This document shows positions 1 through 6,360 of a stretch of 32,563 bases of DNA, piece after piece (within the stretch, counting starts at the first letter, position 1; each line of letters opens with the position of its first letter). Source of the DNA: Nocardia rhizosphaerihabitans (lineage in GTDB: Bacteria > Actinomycetota > Actinomycetes > Mycobacteriales > Mycobacteriaceae); NCBI RefSeq assembly GCF_014646295.1, contig NZ_BMNE01000018.1, forward strand, positions 1 through 32,563, read 5' to 3'. The position numbers were made by a program, and so were the translations under genes. Under the pieces are notes generated by a model. The model saw nothing but the letters and a program-made list of their open reading frames with translations. It did no database searches and was not told the DNA's origin.

Positions 1-278
1 CCGGCTTGATCATCCCGCACCGCCGGTCATCTGGTGTCGAGTTGCCGGAATGGAAACAGGCACACAACAAGTCCCACCGCAACGTTCGCGCTCGCGTCGA
101 GCATGCTTTCGCCCGGATGAAGACCTGGAAGATCTTGCGCGATTGCCGTTTGCGCGGTGGTGGGGTGGGTGCCGCGATGGCTGGGGTGGCGAGGCTGGCC
201 AACCTCGCCCACGCCTGCTGATTCCTGGCCGGTGGACCGTCACTGTCACCGAGGCAGACTTACGGGACATCTCTTAGT
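1..278 (+). mobile_element. Right end of an insertion sequence
   Basis: The transposase stop at 221 is followed by about 55 bp of non-coding DNA ending in TTACGGGACATCTCTTAG (positions 260-277). Read inward from the other strand this begins GAGATGTCCCGT, which resembles terminal inverted repeats of actinomycete IS5-like elements. The adjoining DNA from about 279 onward is unrelated, a truncated efflux gene. The exact terminus and any target duplication cannot be fixed because the left end is outside the window. Confidence 0.45.
3..221 (+). CDS. Transposase, C-terminal fragment (IS5-like DDE family)
   Basis: The frame is open at the left edge and ends at TGA 219-221, so only the last ~72 residues are present. 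The pattern SHRNVRARVEHAFARMKTWK followed by a basic, Gly-rich tail is typical of the C-terminus of IS5-type DDE transposases, where the Glu of RVEHAFARMK is the last acidic residue of the catalytic triad. The rest of the gene lies outside the window, so it cannot be judged whether the element is intact. Family placement is from motif recall and the IS subgroup is uncertain. Confidence 0.7.
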   Translation, partial: GLIIPHRRSSGVELPEWKQAHNKSHRNVRARVEHAFARMKTWKILRDCRLRGGGVGAAMAGVARLANLAHAC

Positions 279-747
279 CGTCACGAGCCTGATCCGGCTG
301 CAGGCACATTGGCCGACCGGGTGGGCCACCGCGCCGTCTTCCTGGCCGGCACCGTCGTTTTCACCGGCGGGAGCGTCGTCGCCTGCACGGCGAATGACAT
401 CACATCGTTGATCGTCGGGCAGGCGATCATCGGCATCCGCGGTGCGGCCATCCTGCCCAGTAGCCTTGCCGCACTAGCGCATTCGTTCACCGATCCACGC
501 GAGCGCGCCGAGGCCGTCAGTGTGTGGGCGGGTAGCTCGGGCCTCGGCCTGGCCATTGGGCCGATAATCTCCGGCGTCCTCCTCGAGCACTATTCCTGGC
601 ATTTGATCTTCGTGACCAATATCGCGCGCGAGATCATCGCCTTCCTTGGCACCGTTCTCGTCGTGTCAGCGAGCCGACATGCGGACAAGCAGCTCGACCC
701 CGTAGGGCTCGTTCTCGGCACGATTGCAGTGGCCTCGAGTGGTGTTC
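279..747 (+). pseudogene. Truncated MFS (DHA2/EmrB-QacA-like) transporter remnant
   Basis: From about 294 the frame encodes PAAGTLADRVGHRAVFLAG, the conserved loop between membrane helices 2 and 3 of drug:H+ antiporters. Three to four hydrophobic segments follow, with the motif SGLGLAIGPIISGVLLE (motif C region) and SWHLIFVTNI. Similarity ends near DPVGLVLGTIAVASSG (about 745), after which the frame runs into unrelated Arg/Pro-rich sequence. A normal member has about 450-500 residues and 14 helices; only about 150 residues remain. No start codon or ribosome site is visible. The residues VVTS in another frame at 277-288 may be a leftover of the preceding helix, implying a small deletion or frameshift beside the IS end. 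Not functional. Confidence 0.65.
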
Positions 748-854
748 GTTCGACACCGGCCGATCGAGCCCCGACGAACGCTGACACCGCGCGCGAACGG
801 GCGACCACCGGAAGGATGGATGTGCCCAGCAGCGTAGGGGACGTCGGCCTCCCG

Positions 855-888
855 ATACCGCCTCCCCTCGATGGAGGAGGCGGTATCA
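855..888 (-). terminator. Hairpin terminator of the MDR reductase gene
   Basis: GATACCGCCTCC (855-866) pairs perfectly with GGAGGCGGTATC (877-888) across a 10-base loop. It lies 6 bases past the stop codon of the minus-strand gene ending at 895. There is no long T-tract, as is common for actinomycete terminators. Confidence 0.7.
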
Positions 889-894
889 CCACCA

Positions 895-1881
895 TCACCA
901 GGCGAAGAGCACCTTCCCCACGCGGTCGGCCTGAGTGGCGTGGACGAGGGCATCCTGATACTCCTCGAGCGGGTACGTGGCCGCGATGGGAACCCGCAGA
1001 ACACCATCAGCGACAAGGGCCGCGAGCCGGGCGTAGGCGGCGGAGACTTCTTCGCGCGGGGCGGTGTCGAGCCAGCCCTTCTGCCAGAACCCCCGGATCT
1101 GGAGATCGCGGAAGATGAGGTCGCCGGGCCGGATGACGACCGGAGCGCCGCTCATTCCTCCGTAGCTGACGAGGGTGCCGCCATGGACGAGCCAGGGAGC
1201 GAGTTCCGCGACCACGTCCCCGGCGGTCGCGTCGAGCAGGAGCGAGATCCGATCGTCGCCGAGCACGGTCTTCAGCTGCTCACCGAGATCCGGTCCACTA
1301 CTGACGACAACGGCGTCGGCGCCCAACTCCAGTAACTCCGCCGCGACCTCGGGGCGTCGCACCACATTGAGGGTGCGGTACCCGGCCCGCCCGGCCAGGG
1401 CGATGACAGAGCGGCCGACGGCCGAATTGCCGCCGGTCTGGGCAACCCACGCGCCCTGCTGGAGATCGACGAAGCGACGCAGCAGCAGGTCGGCCGTCAT
1501 CGGGTTGACACCGAGCATCGCCAGCTGGAGGACATCGCCCGTCGGATCGACGACGATGGCATCGTCCTCGTCGATCGCGATCTGATCCTGCCACGTGCTG
1601 TGCTTCAGGGTGGGAATGATCAGAACCCGCTCGCCGACGCGGACGGGATCGATCCCTTGGCCGACGGCGACGATTCGGCCGACGCCTTCAGTGCCCAAGG
1701 TGGCGGGCAAGACAGGACGATGCCCATAGAATCCTCTGATGAGCAGCAGGTCCGACGGGTTGATGGGAGCTGCCTCCATCGCCACGAGCAGCTGTCCGGT
1801 CCCGGGTTCGGGAGCCTGCAACTCGATGAGCTCCGGAACCACAGTCGGCTTCCCAAATGCACGCATGTGCAACGTTTTCAT
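895..1881 (-). CDS. MDR-family NADPH-dependent reductase (2-enoyl-CoA reductase/quinone oxidoreductase-like)
   Basis: A 328-residue medium-chain dehydrogenase/reductase. The N-terminal GroES-like half contains NPSDLLLIRGFYGHRP and GTEGVGRIVAVG; the Rossmann half contains TGGNSAVGRSVIALA. The NSAVG signature and the absence of a full set of zinc ligands place it with the non-zinc enoyl reductase (MECR/ETR-like) or quinone reductase branch, so NADPH-dependent reduction of an activated C=C bond is likely, probably in the cytosol. The substrate is unknown. The start at ATG 1881 has a strong GGAGG 7 bases upstream. A perfect hairpin follows the stop, so it probably ends a transcript. The ATG overlaps the stop of a weak upstream reading frame (1878-2081). 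Confidence 0.85.
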   Translation of the reverse strand: MKTLHMRAFGKPTVVPELIELQAPEPGTGQLLVAMEAAPINPSDLLLIRGFYGHRPVLPATLGTEGVGRIVAVGQGIDPVRVGERVLIIPTLKHSTWQDQIAIDEDDAIVVDPTGDVLQLAMLGVNPMTADLLLRRFVDLQQGAWVAQTGGNSAVGRSVIALAGRAGYRTLNVVRRPEVAAELLELGADAVVVSSGPDLGEQLKTVLGDDRISLLLDATAGDVVAELAPWLVHGGTLVSYGGMSGAPVVIRPGDLIFRDLQIRGFWQKGWLDTAPREEVSAAYARLAALVADGVLRVPIAATYPLEEYQDALVHATQADRVGKVLFAW

Positions 1882-2168
1882 TGTGACCTCCGGTCAGCGG
1901 TCGAATGACCAAGTAGTGATCTCATTGTGGAAGACTGCCGAAACGCCGCAAACCCTTCTTCTGCAAGCCTTTCCGCTAACCATGAGTGGATATGCTCGCG
2001 GCCACGAATGATCATTTCCTCGATCGTCGGGCTCTGTTGCGGCGGAGAATACAACCCTACGAATGCACGACCGGCGGCCAATAGGACGGTTGAGCCACGC
2101 CTCGGTACCGGCTCGCCACCGCAGGCACGATCGGCGGTCAGGCGCGCGAAAGCCTCGCAGCCGGGCGG
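1882..2168. other. Gap before the MDR reductase, with a doubtful small reading frame
   Basis: This 287-bp stretch separates two minus-strand genes. A minus frame of 67 codons (2081-1878, TTG start) includes TIEEMIIRGREHIHSWLAER and ends in a TGA that overlaps the reductase ATG (ATGA), which is the kind of junction real genes show here. Its third codon positions are only about half G/C, far below neighbouring genes, and it has no convincing ribosome site, so it may be chance or a decayed remnant. No clear terminator was seen. Confidence 0.3.
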
Positions 2169-2624
2169 TCAGACACTGAACGGCGCCGGGAGACGTCGGC
2201 GGCCCAGTACTACCTCTGCGGCCAGATCGCCGTAGCCATTGACCAGTTCGGCGAGCCGCTGCCAGGCCAAGTGGACACGTGGATCACGGCTGATCTCGAG
2301 CGTCGTCAGTGCGTTAACGGCGCTGACGTGGCATGCCGCGATCCGGTCGATCACGCTGCCGAGAGTCTCGGTGTGCAGAGAAGGGCCGTAGCTGTGCTGC
2401 GGAACCCAGCGCTCGATCCACAAATCGATGGCATGTACGAAATACACACGGTCCCGGTCGATTTCGGAAATCGTTTCGGGGGCCGCACCCGCCAGTCGCT
2501 CATGCACAACGACCAGGTCGCAGGCCCATCGGGCCAGCGGATGGTCAACAACCTGTTGACCGCGAATGGCGCGGAGCAGCCGCGCTGGAGCCAGCAATGG
2601 ATCGACATTTCGGTCATTATTCAT
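2169..2624 (-). CDS. DUF4254-like protein of unknown function
   Basis: A 151-residue, mostly helical soluble protein with no signal peptide. Features recalling the DUF4254 family, common in Nocardia, are the conserved HTETLGSVIDRIAACHVSA segment, a preceding IDLWIERWVPQ stretch, and the C-terminal pattern LAELVNGYGDLAAEV followed by GRRRLPAP. The function of the family is not established. The start at ATG 2624 has AGGTGA about 7 bases upstream. It begins 6 bp after the stop of the TetR gene, so the two are almost certainly co-transcribed, with TetR first. The family call is from recall of related proteins. Confidence 0.7.
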   Translation of the reverse strand: MNNDRNVDPLLAPARLLRAIRGQQVVDHPLARWACDLVVVHERLAGAAPETISEIDRDRVYFVHAIDLWIERWVPQHSYGPSLHTETLGSVIDRIAACHVSAVNALTTLEISRDPRVHLAWQRLAELVNGYGDLAAEVVLGRRRLPAPFSV

Positions 2625-2630
2625 CGCGAC

Positions 2631-3302
2631 TCACCTCGATCGATCCGCTACTTGCAGCTGTATGCCGGACAGCCCACTCCACCACAGCGCGACCGCCGTC
2701 TCGACCGCCTGGTGCTTCGGGACGAGCCGGGCGGTGTCCAGCCAATAGCGAGCGGTTACCTGGCTGGCACCCACCATGCCGACCGCCAAGATCCGCGACT
2801 GGTAGGGATCGAGCCGGGAGTTCTGGAAAACCAGTTCGAAAACAGCGTCGACACGGGCGTCGGTAGCCCGATCCACCAGCCGCTGCACCAATGGCTCGCT
2901 GACGATGCCTGATTCGAATATCAGCCGAAAACCTCGAGCCTCGTCGTCGACGAAGTCGAAGTACGCCTGCACGGCCGCTCGCACGCGCTGATGATTGTCA
3001 CTGGTCGAGCGCAGTGCCTGCAGCGGCCCCGAGACCAGCGTGTCAGCGCGACTGTGCAGCACCGCCAGATACAGCTTCAGTTTGCCCGAGAAATGTTGGT
3101 ACAGAATAGGTTTGCCGACACCGGCAAGTGCCGCGATCTCATCCATACCCGCCGCGTGGTGTCCGCGCACCACGAAGGTCCGGCTCGCCGCCCTCAGCAG
3201 TTGAGCGCTGCGGGCAGCGCGTGCCGCCCGCACTGCTCGCCTGCGAGCCGATACATATGTGGACACCGGATAGGACGGCATCTCGTCAACGAGGTCAGTC
3301 AT
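2631..3302 (-). CDS. TetR-family transcriptional regulator
   Basis: 223 residues. An Arg/Ala-rich N-terminal extension of about 30 residues precedes the HTH domain. The helix-turn-helix is MDEIAALAGVGKPILYQHFS, followed by the usual K-x-x-L-Y-L-A-V-L helix (about residues 50-82). The C-terminal ligand domain has no recognisable specificity. The start at ATG 3302 has GGAGGG 6 bases upstream. It is first in a two-gene unit with the DUF4254-like gene. An inverted repeat (3332-3369) lies just upstream and could be its own operator. The effector and targets are unknown. Confidence 0.9.
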   Translation of the reverse strand: MTDLVDEMPSYPVSTYVSARRRAVRAARAARSAQLLRAASRTFVVRGHHAAGMDEIAALAGVGKPILYQHFSGKLKLYLAVLHSRADTLVSGPLQALRSTSDNHQRVRAAVQAYFDFVDDEARGFRLIFESGIVSEPLVQRLVDRATDARVDAVFELVFQNSRLDPYQSRILAVGMVGASQVTARYWLDTARLVPKHQAVETAVALWWSGLSGIQLQVADRSR

Positions 3303-3331
3303 TTCGGCCCTCCATTCAATCCGGCGAGGAA

Positions 3332-3369
3332 GCTATCGGCTATAGCAATGGGATAAAGTCGCCGATAGC
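3332..3369. promoter_or_regulatory. Inverted repeat between the ABM gene and the TetR gene
   Basis: GCTATCGGC (3332-3340) and GCCGATAGC (3361-3369) are perfect complements 20 bp apart. The left arm is also part of a tighter dyad, GCTAT-CGGCT-ATAGC (3332-3346). It lies 19 bp past the stop of the ABM gene and 30 bp before the TetR start, both on the minus strand. It could be a TetR autoregulatory operator or a weak terminator; the long loop favours protein binding. Confidence 0.4.
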
Positions 3370-3388
3370 CCCCTTCGATCAGAGCAGA

Positions 3389-3676
3389 TCAGACTGCATC
3401 GAATAGTTCGATCTTCGGCGCACCGGCCATCAGTGGCGTCATCAGCTTCCAGGCTGATCGGAAGTGCTCGGACCGGCTGTGCGATTCGAAGGCAGCGCGG
3501 TCGGAATACAGTTCGAAGAAGCGGTAGTCATTCGGATCCGCCTGAGATCGCACCAGGCGATAGGCGTGGTTCCCGGGCTCGTGGTCGGCTACCTGTTCCA
3601 CAAGATGGGCGACGATAGATTCGAATTCCGGTCCTTTACCGTCCTGGATAATTGCCTGGGCGATCACTGAAATCAT
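3389..3676 (-). CDS. Antibiotic biosynthesis monooxygenase (ABM)-domain protein, putative quinol monooxygenase
   Basis: 95 residues, the typical length of a single-domain ABM/YgiN-like protein with a ferredoxin-like beta-alpha-beta fold that works as a dimer. Diagnostic pieces are the opening strand ISVIAQAIIQDGKG, the HEPGNHAYRLVRSQADPNDYRFFELYSDRAAFESHSRSEHF core (split here by description only), and the closing strand KIELFDAV. Family members oxidise quinols or aromatic polyketides without a cofactor, or act as quinone-stress scavengers. The start at ATG 3676 has GAGGTGG a few bases upstream. A 19-bp dyad upstream (3737-3755) suggests dedicated regulation. The substrate is unknown. Confidence 0.85.
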   Translation of the reverse strand: MISVIAQAIIQDGKGPEFESIVAHLVEQVADHEPGNHAYRLVRSQADPNDYRFFELYSDRAAFESHSRSEHFRSAWKLMTPLMAGAPKIELFDAV

Positions 3677-3736
3677 ATTCCACCTCTACTCTTCAGGGTG
3701 TCGCCATAATATGACCCGGTGCGCGCCGGGCCCTAG

Positions 3737-3755
3737 GATACAAGTGACATGTATC
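3737..3755. promoter_or_regulatory. Dyad GATACA-N7-TGTATC upstream of the ABM gene
   Basis: GATACA (3737-3742) and TGTATC (3750-3755) are perfect complements around a 7-bp spacer, giving a 19-bp site. It is centred about 70 bp upstream of the ABM start and just past the stop of the NmrA-like gene, a place suited to an operator. The binding protein is unknown; the neighbouring TetR and HxlR regulators are candidates. Confidence 0.45.
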
Positions 3756-3770
3756 GGATCGCTCCATTGT

Positions 3771-4745
3771 TCAGTTGGCAATCATTGTCCGCAGACGCGG
3801 ATTGTTCTCCAGCGCCCACCGCACGGTCTTAGGCGGACGCCCGAGCAGGGTTTCCAACTGATCGGTGATGCCGCCATACCCGCCGCCGCTCATCAGCCGG
3901 GTCAGGGTTTTGAGGTGTTCCGCAGTGTGCGGAAGCTCGCTCAGAGCACTGTCCACGTAGGTCTTGTTCCAGGTTTCGACGTCTTCAGGAACGTAGGCGA
4001 CCGGGCGCCCCAGCACGGCTTCGTAGTCCTGCGCGTACCCGTGCATGTCCTTCAGCTCAGGACCGGTCAGGTCGTAGGATTTCGAAAGGTGCGGCGCCGG
4101 ATCGACGAGGATCTTCGCACACAACTCGGCCACGTCGTAGCCGGCGATGGGTGCCAGCGGCTGGTCGCCGAAGGGCAGGCGCAGTTCACCGTTGCCCAGT
4201 GAGGCCAGCGCAAACCACGTCAGGATGGGGTTCTCGACGAACATCGCCGCCCGTACGTTGACGGTCGGAACGCCGGACCAGTCCAGCATCTGCTCGGCGA
4301 CCCAATGAGCACGTTGCTGCGGCGACCAGTCCGCGATGAGCCCGCCGAGCCACGCTCGTCGTTCTTCCTCCGGTGCGGTCATCTTCTCGAGTGTCATGAA
4401 CGACTGCTCGTACTCGGAGATATTGACGAAGACCTCGATATCGCCCTTGGCCCGTGCCGCCGCTGCCATCAGCGCGACGGCGTCCGTGTAGTACGGCGAC
4501 AGGCTCATGCTGAAGTAGATGCGCCGACAGCCCTTCAGCGCGGCTGTCACATCGGCAATATTGAGTAGATCGCCGACAAAGATCTCGGCCCCCGCCTGGC
4601 GCAGCGACTGCGCGCGTTCGTCGTCCCGTCGCACGAACGCGCGCACAGGGTAGCCCTGCTCGAGCAGCATCTCGACCATCGTTCTGCTCACAGCACCGAT
4701 TTCGCCCGCTGCTCCGGTGATCAGGATGGGATCGCGCTCTGGCAT
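3771..4745 (-). CDS. NmrA-like NAD(P)-binding protein
   Basis: 324 residues, an atypical short-chain dehydrogenase of the NmrA/NAD(P)H-binding group. The N-terminus has the Rossmann motif GAAGEIG (residues 9-15). VRAFVRRDDERA follows at the end of beta-2, where Arg residues favour NADPH. The family pattern GDLLNIADVTAALKGCRRIYFS is also present. Members act as redox sensors, quinone reductases (QOR2-like) or regulators. Start choice: an upstream in-frame ATG at 4790 exists, but ATG 4745 is preferred because AGAGGAGG lies 7 bases before it and the Rossmann strand begins at once. It is transcribed divergently from the hydrolase gene at 4902. Co-localisation with an ABM protein hints at quinone or electrophile handling; that is inference. 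Confidence 0.85.
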   Translation of the reverse strand: MPERDPILITGAAGEIGAVSRTMVEMLLEQGYPVRAFVRRDDERAQSLRQAGAEIFVGDLLNIADVTAALKGCRRIYFSMSLSPYYTDAVALMAAAARAKGDIEVFVNISEYEQSFMTLEKMTAPEEERRAWLGGLIADWSPQQRAHWVAEQMLDWSGVPTVNVRAAMFVENPILTWFALASLGNGELRLPFGDQPLAPIAGYDVAELCAKILVDPAPHLSKSYDLTGPELKDMHGYAQDYEAVLGRPVAYVPEDVETWNKTYVDSALSELPHTAEHLKTLTRLMSGGGYGGITDQLETLLGRPPKTVRWALENNPRLRTMIAN

Positions 4746-4774
4746 TGATATGCCTCCTCTGGCTAGTCGTTGGA

Positions 4775-4786
4775 AACCGATCGGTT
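4775..4786. promoter_or_regulatory. Perfect 12-bp palindrome upstream of the NmrA-like gene
   Basis: AACCGATCGGTT is fully self-complementary and sits 30 bp upstream of the NmrA-like start, in the divergent promoter region. It may be an operator for that promoter. The length is short enough that chance is possible. Confidence 0.35.
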
Positions 4787-4815
4787 CCACGCCACCGTAA
4801 GCTGATCAGTTTTTT

Positions 4816-4878
4816 GATGCAACTCAGTGACTTTCTTCGTGACCTGTGCTACCTTCGCCGAGTTGCATGATGAAACTC
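4816..4878 (+). promoter_or_regulatory. Promoter and probable HxlR operator of the hydrolase-HxlR unit
   Basis: GTGACT (4827-4832) and TACCTT (4850-4855) are 17 bp apart and make a plausible -35/-10 pair. Just downstream, over the expected start of transcription, is a 19-bp dyad: GAGTTGCAT (4860-4868), a central G, and ATGAAACTC (4870-4878), with 8 of 9 pairs matching. A further arm, GATGCAACTC (4816-4825), lies directly before the -35 element and is complementary to GAGTTGCAT. Two related sites bracketing a promoter suit repression by the HxlR protein encoded in the same unit. The assignment of the regulator is inference. Confidence 0.5.
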
Positions 4879-4901
4879 ACATGATGGGGAGTACGCCTCT
4901 G

Positions 4902-5768
4902 ATGGATACAACGACCAAAACGCTCTCAGTTCAGCGAGGAGAGCACCGGATACACGCCGAGGTCACGGACGGACCCGGAGCGCCGTTAGTGCTCATGCAC
5001 GGCTTTCCCGACAGCCTGAATCTCTACGACCGGCTCATGCCGTACCTCATCGGTCGCCAGCGCGTGGTGCGGTTCGACTTCCTCGGGTGGGGCAAGTCGG
5101 ACAAACCGGCCGGGTACCCGTACACCGGAACCAACCAGGTGGGCGACATCGACGCAGTGGTGAACAGCTTGCCGGACAAGCGAGTAATCCTGGTCGCGCA
5201 CGACGCGTCGGGCCCGCCCGCCATCGACTGGGCACTGCGGAATCCCGAGCGAGTCGAGGAGCTCGTGCTGCTCAACACCTACTACGAAGGCACGGTCGGG
5301 CTGCGACGGCCGCATGCCATCGTGCTGTACTCGACCCCGGTGCTCAATTGGATCGTTCGTAAGCTGTCGCTGATGCGACCGGACCTCGAACAGCGCCTGT
5401 TCTACTACCAGGTGGGCTCCTTCATCCGCGACGGCGACGTACGCGACGAACTCGTGCCACTGCTGTTCGAGCAGTTCAAGCAGTCCCGGCCGGCGTTCTG
5501 GCGCCACACCTCCGGCATGCTCGGCCAACTGACTGCCCGGCGGCTGAAGGCACGCAAGCTTCAGCACTTCCACCGCCCTGTACGGATCATCTTCGGCGTC
5601 AGCGACCCATTCCTGAATCCACGGTTGGCGAAGCGGTTCGCCGGACAGTTCCCCAATAACAGCCTGCATCTGATCGAAAACTCTGGGCATTACGTCCAGG
5701 TCGACGAGCCAGAGCGGGTGGCTGACCTCATGACGACTGAGTTTCGTCACGCGACCGTCGGGTCGTAG
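4902..5768 (+). CDS. Alpha/beta hydrolase with Asp nucleophile (haloalkane dehalogenase/epoxide hydrolase-like)
   Basis: 288 residues. The oxyanion motif HGFP is at 33-36, the nucleophile elbow AHDASG puts Asp101 where esterases have Ser, the catalytic acid is probably Asp235 (VSDPF) and the base His263 (SGHYVQVDEP). A cap domain lies between, about 130-215. Asp nucleophiles mark the haloalkane dehalogenase and epoxide hydrolase groups, which hydrolyse C-halogen or epoxide bonds through an ester intermediate. The usual HDWG is HDAS here, so the Trp that helps bind halide is missing and dehalogenase activity is doubtful. ATG 4902 is chosen because GGGGAG lies about 10 bases upstream; earlier in-frame starts at 4827, 4881 and 4884 overlap the promoter/operator. 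It is 9 bp before the HxlR gene. Confidence 0.8.
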   Translation: MDTTTKTLSVQRGEHRIHAEVTDGPGAPLVLMHGFPDSLNLYDRLMPYLIGRQRVVRFDFLGWGKSDKPAGYPYTGTNQVGDIDAVVNSLPDKRVILVAHDASGPPAIDWALRNPERVEELVLLNTYYEGTVGLRRPHAIVLYSTPVLNWIVRKLSLMRPDLEQRLFYYQVGSFIRDGDVRDELVPLLFEQFKQSRPAFWRHTSGMLGQLTARRLKARKLQHFHRPVRIIFGVSDPFLNPRLAKRFAGQFPNNSLHLIENSGHYVQVDEPERVADLMTTEFRHATVGS

Positions 5769-5777
5769 AGTTAGCGG

Positions 5778-6254
5778 ATGCTCAACCGCACGTACGACAG
5801 CCAGGTGTGCTCGATCGCTCGTACGCTCGAAGTCCTCGGCGAGCGATGGACACTGCTGATCGTCCGCGACGCGATGCTCGGTCTGCACCGCTTCGACGAG
5901 TTCCAGCACAGCCTCGGCATCGCCCGCAACGTACTCACCGACCGGCTCAAGCGGTTGGTCGAGGCGGGTGTCCTGGAACGGATCGCATATCAGCAGCACC
6001 CGCCTCGCTTCGAGTACCGACTCACCGCGGTCGGCCTCGAGCTCTGCACACCGGTGGTCGGGCTCATGCATTGGGGCGACCGGCACCTGGCGGGACCGGA
6101 GGGCTTACCTCGGCTGACCCGGCACCGTACGTGCGGCGGTCAGCTGCACTCCGAACTGGTCTGCGAGGAGTGCGGCGCCACTGTCGACGGCACCGACCTG
6201 GAGCTGCCGCCGGGCCCCGGCCTACGAGCCCACCCCGACGCCACCGCAGGTTAG
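5778..6254 (+). CDS. HxlR-family transcriptional regulator
   Basis: 158 residues. The winged-helix domain (about 8-95) has the family pattern CSIARTLEVLGERWTLLI then RFDEFQHSLGIARNVLTDRLKRL and VEAGVLER. Cys11 is the conserved N-terminal cysteine that senses electrophiles or quinones in several HxlR/YodB proteins. A C-terminal extension carries Cys119, Cys129 and Cys132 in a CG...C-E-E-C-G arrangement, resembling a half zinc ribbon and often seen in actinomycete members. It starts 9 bp after the hydrolase gene and likely controls that promoter. No strong ribosome site precedes ATG 5778, so translation may be coupled to the hydrolase gene. A hairpin terminator follows at 6281. Confidence 0.9.
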   Translation: MLNRTYDSQVCSIARTLEVLGERWTLLIVRDAMLGLHRFDEFQHSLGIARNVLTDRLKRLVEAGVLERIAYQQHPPRFEYRLTAVGLELCTPVVGLMHWGDRHLAGPEGLPRLTRHRTCGGQLHSELVCEECGATVDGTDLELPPGPGLRAHPDATAG

Positions 6255-6280
6255 CTGACGCGTAGCCATGCCCTCGACGG

Positions 6281-6308
6281 GGAGACCGGCCGACGATGCC
6301 CGGTCTCC
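6281..6308 (+). terminator. Hairpin terminator after the HxlR gene
   Basis: GGAGACCGG (6281-6289) and CCGGTCTCC (6300-6308) form a perfect 9-bp GC-rich stem with a 10-base loop, 26 bp past the HxlR stop and before the PucR gene. No T-tract. Confidence 0.7.
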
Positions 6309-6360
6309 TCGTCCACGGCGCTCAACCGTCCACCAGTTCAGCCAAGGCTAGGGTGCAGAT

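Noticed and set aside
2544..2561. Palindrome GTCAAC-AACCT-GTTGAC
   Set aside because: It lies inside the DUF4254-like coding region with no promoter context, and it lacks the fixed outer T and A of the KstR consensus. Probably chance.
4986..6086. 366-codon minus frame opposite the hydrolase and HxlR genes
   Set aside because: The plus strand has catalytic motifs and a typical HxlR domain here; the minus frame has neither motifs nor a start site.
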